DNA of 16,770 nucleotides, from the NCBI GenBank assembly GCA_946481355.1, contig CAMLNH010000014.1, positions 1 to 16,770 on the forward strand, written 5' to 3'. The first letter of the stretch is position 1, and each line of letters begins with the position of its first letter. The notes under the pieces are model-generated. The model ran no database searches, was not told where the DNA came from, and saw only the letters and a list, made by a program, of their open reading frames with translations. The stretch is from an uncultured Curvibacter sp. GTDB lineage: Bacteria; Pseudomonadota; Gammaproteobacteria; Burkholderiales; Burkholderiaceae. Shown piece by piece: positions 1-6,848 of the stretch. The position numbers were made by a program, and so were the translations under genes.

Positions 1-54
1 AGCGTCGCGTTCGCAATGCGAAGGTCGGGAGTTCGATCCTCCTCCTCTCCACCA
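1..54 (+). tRNA. tRNA-Ala (anticodon CGC), 3' part; 5' end lies outside the window
   Basis: The visible part folds as the 3' two thirds of a tRNA. The end of the D stem is followed by an anticodon stem (5-9 with 17-21) around a 7-nt loop with T33 and purine A37, anticodon CGC at 12-14. A 5-nt variable region, a T arm (27-31 with 39-43) with the invariant TTCGATC loop, the 3' acceptor strand (44-50), discriminator A at 51 and an encoded CCA at 52-54 follow. Acceptor position 70 is T, which fits the G3:U70 pair that marks alanine tRNAs, but the G3 side is off the window. The CGC anticodon reads GCG codons. The 5' acceptor and most of the D arm are missing only because the window starts here. 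Confidence 0.9.
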
Positions 55-92
55 CTGTCGACCTGGAGCATGGCCGTTGCTGTCACCGGAAC

Positions 93-130
93 CATAAGCG
101 TGCCGCTTCGGCACGCTTATGCTTCTTTTT
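93..130 (+). terminator. Rho-independent terminator after tRNA-Ala
   Basis: An 11-bp perfect stem (94-104 with 110-120, extendable by one C-G pair at 93/121) closes a GCTTC loop and is followed by GCTTCTTTTT. It starts about 40 nt after the tRNA CCA end, so it most likely ends the tRNA transcript. The right arm, CGGCACGCTTATG at 109-121, resembles repeats found at 293-326 and 5519-5554. Confidence 0.88.
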
Positions 131-292
131 CGGGCGGCCCATTTATGCTTCCACGGGCTCCTCAGGTGGCGAAGCCACCATGCAATGAGGTCGCAATTCG
201 ATTTTCTCAATAAATTCAATGAGATATGACAGCCTAATCCATACAGGCGACGTCAAAGAAAGTCTGCGACTCTCTTAAAACGGATCAGCTTT

Positions 293-326
293 CGGCACGG
301 TTATGGGGGTACGCGGCACAGTTATG
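293..326 (+). repeat. Tandem pair of CGGCAC-N2-TTATG motifs
   Basis: CGGCACGGTTATG (293-305) and CGGCACAGTTATG (314-326) differ by one base and are offset by 21 nt, i.e. two DNA helical turns. A two-mismatch version is the right arm of the tRNA terminator (109-121). Two more related copies lie at 5519-5554, all on the plus strand. They could be binding or crossover sites of an insertion element or recombinase; I cannot name the element. Confidence 0.5.
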
Positions 327-621
327 CTGCACAGATCCGGGCTACTTGGGCGAAGCCCGTTTTCATCGATAGCTGCAGCCACCGCCTCGTAGCGCCCCCG
401 CCATCAGTCGCTGAATGCCTGCTCCGCAGGGCGGATTCAACCGGTCAATTCGAAACTCTTGACGTCAGCTCTCCGACAGACAGCGAGCGTTCGACACTGG
501 AAATGCAGCGCCTTACCGGTCATGTGCCAATTGGACCGTCAGATCTGGACAGAAAAGTATGGCAAACCGGTGCGGGCTACTGTTGGCAACTATTAAGCTA
601 GCAATTCGCCAATTGAGTCAG

Positions 622-644
622 TGTTGAATTCCGCTGAAAACTGA
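622..644. mobile_element. Possible relic of an IS21-family terminal repeat
   Basis: The segment starts with TGTTGAATTCC and continues with GCTGAAAACTGA. From memory of the family, IS21-type termini begin with TGT and carry a GCTGAAAACTGA-like core. No istA or istB coding sequence is present in the window and no second inverted end was found by eye, so at most a solo end or decayed remnant remains. It may be a chance match. Confidence 0.3.
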
Positions 645-696
645 GATCCACATAACACGGGACAAGTCCACAACCTGGGCAGTCTGCTAGCGCCGG

Positions 697-1902
697 CTAG
701 CCCGGGGCCAGGCGCTTTTTGTAGGCCATAGCCCAAGCAGGCAGCGCGGCCGCAGTCATGGGCCGCGCAATGAAATAGCCCTGTGCCAGATCACAGCCGC
801 TGGTGCGCAGAAAATCCCAGTCGGCCTGGTCCTCCACACCTTCAGCCACTGTCTTCATGCCCAACTCCTGGGCCAGATTCACACTCGCCATGAAGATGGC
901 ATGCAGGTTCTCTGCGTGGTGTGCACCGTGCACAAAGCTGCGGTCGATCTTGAGCTCGTCAAACGGCAGGTCGCGTAGCTGTGCCAGCGATGCATGCCCC
1001 GTGCCAAAATCGTCAATGGACAGACGAAAGCGCTTGAGGCGCAGCCGCGTCAGCACCTCCAGCGGGGCACGCAGATCGTGCATCAGACGGCTCTCGGTGA
1101 CTTCCAGCACCAGGGCCTCGGGCTCGACACCGGCTGCACGGGCTTGGCTCCAGACCATGTCGGGCAGATCCAGCACACTCAGGTTGTCCATGGACAGGTT
1201 CACGGCCACCTGCAGCGGCAGCCCCTGTGCCTTCCATGACGTCATGTCGTGCAGTGCCTGCCGCAGCACCTGCGTGGTGAGCTGATTGATGAGCCCGTGC
1301 GTCTCGGCAACGTCGATGAACTGGCCGGGATAGACCAGTCCATCCTGCGGGTGGTTCCAACGCACCAGAGACTCAACCCCTGCGAGTTCGCCTGTAGCCA
1401 CCGAGACCTTGGGCTGGTAGTGGTTGCACAGCTCGCCGCGCTCCAGAGCCTGCTGCAAGGCTTCACCACTGTAGGTTTTGAGAGCCGATGGCCGCATGTC
1501 TGCGGTCGGCGCCTTCCAATTCGCCAGCAAGGCGGCCAGGGCCGCTGGCGCCACCGGCTTGTGCAAGCTGCCGAGAACCATGATGTGGTGCGCCTCTATG
1601 AGCTTGTGCACCGACTGCAACGTGCGCTCGTCTTCACCGCTGACCAGCACAAGACTGCCATCGTAGTCGCGCTCCACGAGCCGGCGCACGAATTCCACGC
1701 CGTCCATGCCAGGCATGTTGAGGTCGCAGAAGATCAGTTGCGGGCGCTGCTGCGGATCATCCACCACGCGCAGCGCGGCCAGGCCGTTGTCACAGGTCGT
1801 GACTTCGTTGAAACCCTGCAGGTGCAGCAGACGTGTGAGCAGCATGAGCATCAAGGGCTCGTCGTCGAGCACCAGGGTCTTGATGTGGGTGGGGTGCTTC
1901 AT
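697..1902 (-). CDS. Response regulator with C-terminal EAL c-di-GMP phosphodiesterase domain (RocR-like)
   Basis: A 401-aa cytoplasmic two-domain protein. Residues 8-130 form a receiver: acidic pair D13/D14, phospho-acceptor D60 in CDLNMPGMDG, S88 and K115. Residues about 145-395 form an EAL domain that hydrolyses cyclic di-GMP to pGpG. The signature is ESL (E177) rather than EAL. Metal and catalytic positions are all present: N235, E267, D297/D298 in DDFGTG, K318, E354, E357 and Q374. Each sits two residues after its counterpart in Pseudomonas RocR as I recall it, and the length is close to RocR (about 392 aa), so orthology or near-orthology is likely. The start at 1902 is chosen because a GGAGGG sequence lies just upstream and the ATG overlaps the TGA of the kinase gene. 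The open frame extends upstream to 2043, but that part lies inside the kinase gene. Probably phosphorylated by the kinase's HPt domain. Confidence 0.93.
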   Translation of the reverse strand: MKHPTHIKTLVLDDEPLMLMLLTRLLHLQGFNEVTTCDNGLAALRVVDDPQQRPQLIFCDLNMPGMDGVEFVRRLVERDYDGSLVLVSGEDERTLQSVHKLIEAHHIMVLGSLHKPVAPAALAALLANWKAPTADMRPSALKTYSGEALQQALERGELCNHYQPKVSVATGELAGVESLVRWNHPQDGLVYPGQFIDVAETHGLINQLTTQVLRQALHDMTSWKAQGLPLQVAVNLSMDNLSVLDLPDMVWSQARAAGVEPEALVLEVTESRLMHDLRAPLEVLTRLRLKRFRLSIDDFGTGHASLAQLRDLPFDELKIDRSFVHGAHHAENLHAIFMASVNLAQELGMKTVAEGVEDQADWDFLRTSGCDLAQGYFIARPMTAAALPAWAMAYKKRLAPG

Positions 1903-4796
1903 GGCTTGCCCTCCGGGCGTACCGGCGGCACATGGGCCTGCAGGAGGCTGTCGACACGTTGCGCCTCCTGCAACAGCCGCGTGTGCAGCGTCTGCCACAT
2001 CGCCGACGGGGGCTGCGCTGCGGCGAGCTCCAGTTCGACACACAGCTCGCCCAGTGGCAGGGCACCAACGGCGCGGGCCGATGACTTAAGTTTGTGCGCT
2101 GCCGCGGACAGGCGCGCGCCATCCAGCGTCTCGCAGGCCGCCGCCATATTGGACACGGCCTGGGCCAGGCTCCGCCGGAATTCTTGCAGGAAGCCAGCCA
2201 CCAGCTCGTCATCGTTGCCGATCAGATCGCGCAGCACCTGCACATCCAGTGCACTGGGTGTGGACGCCGGCTGCGCTGCAGGTGCGGGCAGCCACTTCTG
2301 CAGTACGGCCTCCAGTGCCGCCAGTGGCACGGGCTTGCGCAGGCAATCATCCATGCCGGACTGCAAGCAGTGCTCGGCCTCGTGTTTGAGGGCGTTGGCC
2401 GTCAAGGCGATGATAGGAGTGCGCGTGAGGCCGCGTGCCAATTCGTCGGAACGGATGGCCGCGCTGAGCTGGAAGCCGTCCATGCCGGGCATATGCAGGT
2501 CGGTCAGGATCAAGGCGTAATCACCCGTCTGCCAGCGATGCAGGGCGTGCAGGCCGTCCCCCGTCACATCGGCCGTCAGCCCCAGCAGGCCGAGCTGCTG
2601 GATGATGACTTTCTGGTTGATTTCATTGTCTTCGACCACGAGGATGAGCCGCCCCGTGCGGCGGGCCTCCTCGCGCGAAAGCACCATGGGCAGCGACTGG
2701 GCGGGACGGTGCCGTGCGCCATGCTCATCCTCCTCTTCCTGCGCACGACCGGCCGCGATCGCCACAGCGCGCAGCAGGGCGGCACGCGTCAGCACATTCC
2801 CGTCCACGGTGACGCGATCCGCGTCGACGCGGTGGGGGTAGCGGTCCGGGCCGCGGCCGATCACCACGAAGCGGGCATCGATGGCCAGATTCAGACTGGC
2901 CATGGCGCGCAGGGCGTCGATCGGTGGTGGCTCGCAGGACCCTGCATGGATGATCCAGACCCACAGGCCCGGCTCTAGCGTGGGGGCCACGTCGCGCAAA
3001 GCCTGCAGATCGGCCACACAACGGGCCTGCGCGCCAGAATCGACGAGGTAGGCCAACCAGTCGCGCGAGATCTCGCTGCCACCGCCGTCTTCGACCATGA
3101 GGCAGAACAGCCCGCCCACCGGCGAGAACACCCGGCGCGGTGCTTCAGGAAGTCCTTGCATCTGGAATGGCAGGCGCAGCACGAAGCGCGAACCCTGATC
3201 CGGCGTGCTCTGGACCGAGATGTCCCCACCCATGAGCGATGCGAGCCGGTCCGAAATCGCCAATCCCAGGCCTGTGCCACCGAAGCGACGTGTGGTAGAG
3301 GAATCGGCCTGGGTGAAGGCGGTGAACAGGCGCGAGATGGTCTCCTCATCCATGCCGATGCCGTTGTCGATGATCTGGAACTCGATCCAGGCCTGATCGC
3401 CCTCAACCTGTTTCAGCACCGCACGCACCAGCACCTTGCCGACGCGCCGAGTGCTGCCTGAGAACTTGATCGCGTTGTTGACAAGGTTGGTCAGCACCTG
3501 GCGCAGGCGCAGGCTGTCACCCGCCACAGTCTCAGGAATCATCGGATCGGTGAACAGCATGAGTTCCACGTTCTGCTTCTCGGCCAGGCGATTGAGCATG
3601 ACGCAGACCTTCTCCACCACATCCGGCACGGACAACGGTCGGGCCTCGATCTCCAGCCGCCCGGCCTCGATCTTGGAGAAATCCAGAATGTCATCGATGA
3701 TGGTCAGCAGCGAAAAGGCGGACTCACGGATCAGCTCAACCATCTCCATCTGATGCGTTTTAAGGCTGGAGCGTCCCAGCACCTCGACCATGCCGATCAC
3801 GCCATTCATCGGCGTGCGAATCTCGTGGCTCATGGACGCTAGGAAGTCGGACTTGGCCTGGGTCGCGGCATCGGCGGCCTGACGCGCCCGCTCCAGTTCC
3901 TCGTTCTTGCTCTGCTCGCGCTCATTGGCTTGCGCCAATTTTGCGTAGAGGTGCCCGTTCTCCAGCAGCAGCACCATGAGCACGAAAGACGAGGCCAGCA
4001 AGCCATAGACCCGGCCACCGTAGAAGCCCAGATCGAAACGACCGCCATTGAGCACCGAAGCCAGCCCGATATCGAACAACCAGGCGATCAGCGACACCAT
4101 GAGCCATAGATCGAGAACACTGTGCGTACGCTCGCGCCACAGGACCACGAGAGCCAACAAGGAAAGTGCCCAGGTGCAGGCCGCCACGAAGAGTTTGCCC
4201 GTGTCATCCTGGTTGCCGCGCATGATGACCGGCAGCGCATCGTGTCCCGCCGTGGTAAACCAGACCAGGGCGGCACACACTGCGGCCGTGCTCAAGATGG
4301 CCACCACCATCGCGGTGCGCACCGGCATCGTTTGCGACTGCGCCACGGCCTTCCAACGCACATAGACCAGTACGAACAACGGGAAGCCCCCATGCCACAG
4401 AAAATACAGCCAGGCCGTGGTCTGAGGTCCCGCACCCAGCGCACCGCCAGGCGCAAACAGGCCCGGAAAGCTCAGGCCATGGGCCGCCGCCATCAATGCA
4501 CTGAACAGGTAGCCACAAGCCAGCACCAGCAGAGCGCGCGTGCGCAAGAAGCTGTAATGTCCCAGCAACAGTACTGCCGTGATGACGTCATTGATGATCA
4601 GGGCCGACTGGTAAACGGGAATGAACGCCGGAACCTGAGGCAGCGCCACGCGTGCGAACGGGGCCATGCCCAGGAAGATCAGCAGCGACACGCACACCGT
4701 GCCGATGGCCAGACGCCAATGCCGGGTATCCGCCGTCAGGGTCGACAGAAACGCTGATGTGCGTGGCGGTAGATCCTGATGCGGCGCGGAAGACAT
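1899..4796 (-). CDS. Unorthodox hybrid sensor histidine kinase (MASE4-like sensor, HisKA, HATPase, receiver, HPt)
   Basis: A 965-aa inner-membrane kinase. Residues about 28-287 are a multi-span membrane region matching the MASE4 type, with a [16 protein letters not shown] segment and [17 protein letters not shown]. Then come a short coiled coil (about 285-315), HisKA with H324 in SHEIRTP, and HATPase with N441, DNGIGM (D477) and GGTGLGL (about 506-512). Next is a degenerate receiver-like stretch (about 560-690), an intact receiver (E722/D723, acceptor D766 in [10 protein letters not shown]800, K821) and a C-terminal HPt with H901 in [10 protein letters not shown]. This gives a full His-Asp-His relay that can pass phosphate to the RocR-like protein, whose gene overlaps this one by 4 nt. 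The ATG at 4796 is preceded by GGTGGAG, spaced rather widely. A GTG at 4850, seven nt after the stop of the upstream ORF, would give 983 aa and is a real alternative. The signal sensed is unknown. Confidence 0.92.
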   Translation of the reverse strand: MSSAPHQDLPPRTSAFLSTLTADTRHWRLAIGTVCVSLLIFLGMAPFARVALPQVPAFIPVYQSALIINDVITAVLLLGHYSFLRTRALLVLACGYLFSALMAAAHGLSFPGLFAPGGALGAGPQTTAWLYFLWHGGFPLFVLVYVRWKAVAQSQTMPVRTAMVVAILSTAAVCAALVWFTTAGHDALPVIMRGNQDDTGKLFVAACTWALSLLALVVLWRERTHSVLDLWLMVSLIAWLFDIGLASVLNGGRFDLGFYGGRVYGLLASSFVLMVLLLENGHLYAKLAQANEREQSKNEELERARQAADAATQAKSDFLASMSHEIRTPMNGVIGMVEVLGRSSLKTHQMEMVELIRESAFSLLTIIDDILDFSKIEAGRLEIEARPLSVPDVVEKVCVMLNRLAEKQNVELMLFTDPMIPETVAGDSLRLRQVLTNLVNNAIKFSGSTRRVGKVLVRAVLKQVEGDQAWIEFQIIDNGIGMDEETISRLFTAFTQADSSTTRRFGGTGLGLAISDRLASLMGGDISVQSTPDQGSRFVLRLPFQMQGLPEAPRRVFSPVGGLFCLMVEDGGGSEISRDWLAYLVDSGAQARCVADLQALRDVAPTLEPGLWVWIIHAGSCEPPPIDALRAMASLNLAIDARFVVIGRGPDRYPHRVDADRVTVDGNVLTRAALLRAVAIAAGRAQEEEDEHGARHRPAQSLPMVLSREEARRTGRLILVVEDNEINQKVIIQQLGLLGLTADVTGDGLHALHRWQTGDYALILTDLHMPGMDGFQLSAAIRSDELARGLTRTPIIALTANALKHEAEHCLQSGMDDCLRKPVPLAALEAVLQKWLPAPAAQPASTPSALDVQVLRDLIGNDDELVAGFLQEFRRSLAQAVSNMAAACETLDGARLSAAAHKLKSSARAVGALPLGELCVELELAAAQPPSAMWQTLHTRLLQEAQRVDSLLQAHVPPVRPEGKP

Positions 4797-4856
4797 GACT
4801 AGAGCAATCTCCACCTTTGCAGGGACATCCGTGTCCGCCGACCTTTGCACCCGGCC

Positions 4857-5183
4857 TTAGCGAACGCTCTGCCTGCTGTCCATCTGAACTGGCGTGACGC
4901 CCATCCTGGCCGTTGGCCGTTTCCAGATGGGCAAGATACACAGATTTCGGATGCCCTGGATGACGGGACCGTCCGGATTGAAGCCAGAAACTTCGAACAG
5001 ACGTTGACCTGCGCTGTCCTTGCGGCATGTCATGGCGGCACGCGCTGCGGGATCCTGGACAGCCACGGTCTGCGAACGTGGGGCTAGCACCCAACACAAG
5101 TCAGGTGTTGCATCGATCAGAGACTGGCCATGAGACTCCGAAACAGATGCGAGGGCCTTCGCCTCAGGATTCTTTTCGCTCAT
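4857..5183 (-). CDS. Small hypothetical protein, weakly PAS-like, first gene of the signalling operon
   Basis: A 108-aa frame starting with ATG, preceded by AGGGGAAG at good spacing (minus strand, about 5190-5196). It ends at a TAA that lies only 7 nt before the alternative GTG start of the kinase gene. Residues about 20-65 contain LIDATPDLCWVL followed by AVQDPAARAAM and GQRLFEV, a pattern like the start of a PAS domain. The rest (GIRNLCILPIWKRP, then a charged tail) matches nothing I recognise. There is no signal peptide or membrane segment. It could be a stand-alone cytoplasmic sensor for the kinase, or a truncated remnant of a PAS protein. The tight spacing and ribosome site favour a translated gene; the function is unknown. 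Confidence 0.6.
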   Translation of the reverse strand: MSEKNPEAKALASVSESHGQSLIDATPDLCWVLAPRSQTVAVQDPAARAAMTCRKDSAGQRLFEVSGFNPDGPVIQGIRNLCILPIWKRPTARMGVTPVQMDSRQSVR

Positions 5184-5287
5184 TTGACAACTTCCCCTGC
5201 TGAATCTTGCGATTCAGAGTTGCACTCGGCTGGAGTGACTTTGCACGCCTGATGATTGTTCTGTACAGCGCAAACGACTCTCGACAC

Positions 5288-5316
5288 ATCCTAGCCGTGA
5301 AAGTCTCTGCCTGCAA
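5288..5316 (-). promoter_or_regulatory. Weak candidate promoter for the minus-strand signalling operon
   Basis: On the minus strand, TTGCAG (5316-5311) and TAGGAT (5293-5288) are separated by 17 nt, about 105 nt upstream of the 108-aa ORF. The -35 matches consensus at only three positions and the -10 at four, so this is a suggestion based on spacing and location. Confidence 0.22.
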
Positions 5317-5518
5317 GTAGTTACGCTGTGTCACTCTGCTTCAGATTGCGCCGCTGTTTCCGCGACTCTGTTGCCCTGATGCCCGCCCATGTCGTCAGTT
5401 GCCAGGGATGTCGCTTTCCTAAGCTGCCCCGTCTTGTGTGGACAGGCTCGGTCTCAGGCGAGCGTGGGGACTGTCACATCATGTTGCGAGTGGGGCATGC
5501 ATGCAAGCAGATCTACAC

Positions 5519-5554
5519 AGGCACAGCTATGCTTCCCACTGCGGCTCAGTTATG
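5519..5554 (+). repeat. Second pair of motifs related to CGGCAC-N2-TTATG
   Basis: AGGCACAGCTATG (5519-5531) and CGGCTCAGTTATG (5542-5554) have two and one mismatches to CGGCACAGTTATG at 314-326. They are offset by 23 nt and have the same orientation and order as the pair at 293-326. The two pairs bracket the signalling operon. Confidence 0.4.
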
Positions 5555-5689
5555 GTTTCAGCGACAGTTGCCTGCTGCGACGCTCCAAAGGTCGGCGCTC
5601 GAACGACCGCAGCGCCGCCGTCCCATGCCCTCCTGATCGAATCCTGCTGATCACGCCATCCTGGATGTCAGTCTGAAATTTTTTTCGAC

Positions 5690-5749
5690 CCCCTGCATCC
5701 AGGGGCCCTTTTCCTCCGTTCTCTAGGCAGGCACGCAATCGTGCGTGCC
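5690..5749 (+). other. Two leader hairpins before the secreted-protein gene
   Basis: CCCCTG-CATC-CAGGGG (5690-5705) is a perfect 6-bp hairpin followed by CCCTTTTCC. GGCACGC-AATCGT-GCGTGCC (5730-5749) is a perfect 7-bp hairpin ending about 17 nt before the ribosome site. The first overlaps the -35 part of the candidate ECF promoter, so it may act as DNA or be a weak terminator of upstream transcription. The second would lie in the 5' untranslated leader. Confidence 0.45.
5695..5721 (+). promoter_or_regulatory. Candidate ECF sigma-factor promoter for the secreted-protein/sigma operon
   Basis: GCATCC (5695-5700) and CCGTTC (5716-5721) are separated by 15 nt, about 60 nt upstream of the ATG at 5782. 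The spacing and CATCC / CCG cores resemble the promoter recognised by mycobacterial SigK (CCATCC, about 15-16 nt, CCGAAT as I recall), whose anti-sigma factor RskA is of the family encoded downstream. No comparable pair was seen in the 89 nt before the sigma gene, so the operon would be read from here. This is inference from pattern only. Confidence 0.35.
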
Positions 5750-5781
5750 ACCCACCCAACCTTTTAGAGGACGATGACATC

Positions 5782-6189
5782 ATGAAAAAAACCACTCTCC
5801 TGGCCGCTTGCGCCCTGTCCCTGTTCGCCGTGACCGCCGTCCAGGCGCAGCCGGTCATGCGCGATGGCGTGCTGGCCGACGCCACCGGCCGCACGGTCTA
5901 CACCTTCGACAAGGATGCGCCGAACAAGAGCAACTGCAGCGGCGGCTGCCTGGCCGCCTGGCCGGCCTTCACCGCCAAGCCCGAAGCCGTGGCCAAGGGC
6001 GAGTTCGGCCTGATCAGTGGCACCCGCCAGTGGACCGTGAACGGCAAGCCGCTCTACTACTTTGCCGGCGATGCCAAGCCGGGCGACCGCAACGGTGACG
6101 GCCAGGGCGGCGTGTGGCATGTGGTCACGTCCAAGTCCGGGACCAAGGCCGCCGCATCGACGTACCCGAAGATCGAAATCGGCTACTAA
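5782..6189 (+). CDS. Secreted protein with two Lipoprotein_15 (PF03640-type) repeats
   Basis: A 135-aa protein with a classic Sec signal peptide (MKK, hydrophobic core, likely cleavage after VQA at residue 22). LAAC at 7-10 resembles a lipobox but sits too close to the N-terminus to be convincing. Two repeats of the 'secreted repeat of unknown function' family follow. Repeat 1 (about 28-63) has DATGRTVYTFDKD and C52/C56 in NCSGGCLAAWP. Repeat 2 (about 83-115) has QWTVNGKPLYYFAGD and GDRNGDGQGGVWHVV. The start is set by AGAGGA at 5766-5771. The biochemical role of the family is not established. It lies 89 nt upstream of an ECF sigma/anti-sigma pair, and is probably in their transcription unit and a target of that sigma factor. 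Confidence 0.9.
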   Translation: MKKTTLLAACALSLFAVTAVQAQPVMRDGVLADATGRTVYTFDKDAPNKSNCSGGCLAAWPAFTAKPEAVAKGEFGLISGTRQWTVNGKPLYYFAGDAKPGDRNGDGQGGVWHVVTSKSGTKAAASTYPKIEIGY

Positions 6190-6278
6190 GCAGCCACAAG
6201 AAGCTCCAGAAACAAGGGGTGCGGCCGGGCATATCGTCAAGGTATGCTCGGCTGCATTGCATATGGGAGTCCCCTCTG

Positions 6279-6848
6279 ATGGATGACCTTGATGAAGTCA
6301 GCCGATTGCTGGCACGTGTGGCGCTGCGGGATACGCAGGCATTTGAGGCCCTCTACCGCCTGGCCGCCAGCCGACTGATGGCCGTGGCCCTGCGCGTGAC
6401 GCAGGAACGCGCCATGGCCGAGGATGTGCTGCAGGAAGTCTTCGCCTCGATCTGGAACCGTTCTGCCGAAGCGGCACCGGGGCAGCACCGCACCCTGGCC
6501 TGGCTGTGTGTGGTCACCCGCCACCGGGCCATTGATCTGCTGCGCAAACGCAAACCCGAAGAACCGCTGCACTGGCAAAGCGAGTCCGGCGAAGAGCGCA
6601 CGCACGATGTGCCGGCCGACGGCGGCTCACCGCTGGACCAGCTGCTGGCCAATGCCGACGATACCCAGCTGACGCATTGCATGGGCACGCTGGAGCCCGA
6701 GCCCAAACAGGCCCTGCTGCTGTCTTTCTATGACGGCCTGACCCATATGGAGATCGCCCAGCGCATGGCGCGGCCACTGGGAACCGTGAAGGCCTGGACA
6801 CGGCGCAGCCTGATGCGGCTCAAGGGCTGCATGGAGGCCATGGCATGA
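6279..6848 (+). CDS. ECF-type RNA polymerase sigma factor
   Basis: A 189-aa sigma-70 family protein of the extracytoplasmic-function group, which carries only regions 2 and 4. Region 2 spans about residues 21-91 (AFEALYRL, AEDVLQEVFASIW, then WLCVVTRHRAIDLLRKRK, the -10 recognition part). Region 4 spans about 133-185 (EPEPKQALLLSFYDGLTHMEIAQRMARPLGTVKAWTRR, written here in pieces: EPEPKQALL, then GLTHMEIAQ, then GTVKAWTRR), the -35 binding helix-turn-helix. The ATG at 6279 is chosen because GGGAG lies 9 nt before it; the open frame runs further upstream to 6114 into the preceding gene. Its stop overlaps the anti-sigma start (ATGA), implying coupled translation and stoichiometric control. Pairing with an RskA-type anti-sigma factor suggests a SigK-like subgroup. 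Confidence 0.93.
   Translation: MDDLDEVSRLLARVALRDTQAFEALYRLAASRLMAVALRVTQERAMAEDVLQEVFASIWNRSAEAAPGQHRTLAWLCVVTRHRAIDLLRKRKPEEPLHWQSESGEERTHDVPADGGSPLDQLLANADDTQLTHCMGTLEPEPKQALLLSFYDGLTHMEIAQRMARPLGTVKAWTRRSLMRLKGCMEAMA

Larger units (their letters stand above)
131..696. other. Gene-free intergenic region with repeat motifs and possible IS relic
   Basis: About 570 bases without a convincing coding frame, visibly lower in GC than the flanking genes. It contains two tandem copies of a CGGCAC-N2-TTATG motif (293-326), a CCAATTGG palindrome (527-534) and, near 622-644, a segment with GCTGAAAACTGA that resembles the ends of IS21-family elements. A hairpin of two GCTAGC arms (686-691 and 696-701, loop GCCG) overlaps the stop codon of the neighbouring minus-strand gene, but has no U-tract after it in that direction. 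The region looks like a site of old insertions between a tRNA gene and the signalling operon; this is inference. Confidence 0.5.
5184..5781. other. Gene-free divergent intergenic region
   Basis: About 600 bases between the minus-strand signalling operon and the plus-strand secreted-protein gene. Three plus-strand frames of 70-102 codons overlap between 5328 and 5676, but none has a recognisable domain or good ribosome site, so I call no gene. Visible elements are a GCATGCATGC palindrome (near 5495), two repeats related to those near the tRNA (5519-5554), a CATCCTGGATG palindrome (5657-5667), an AT tract (5677-5685) and two hairpins (5690-5705, 5730-5749) in the leader of the 5782 gene. Confidence 0.5.

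Noticed and set aside
16..213. A 65-codon frame across the tRNA and its terminator
   Set aside because: It runs through a tRNA gene and a terminator hairpin and cannot be a real coding region.
1249..2978. Plus-strand frames of 423 and 294 codons opposite the EAL and kinase genes
   Set aside because: They are antisense to genes with complete motifs, and show no domain or ribosome site. They are GC-driven shadows.
5263..5270. CTGTACAG palindrome as a possible SOS (LexA) box
   Set aside because: The LexA box needs CTGT and ACAG separated by about eight bases. Here they are adjacent, so it is only a short palindrome.
5328..5676. Three overlapping plus-strand frames of 70-102 codons between the two divergent operons
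   Set aside because: They use different frames of the same DNA and have no good ribosome site, no domain and unlikely residue composition.
5782..5811. LAAC near the start of the secreted protein as a lipobox
   Set aside because: The cysteine is at residue 10, leaving no room for a hydrophobic core. The signal peptide cleaves more plausibly after residue 22.
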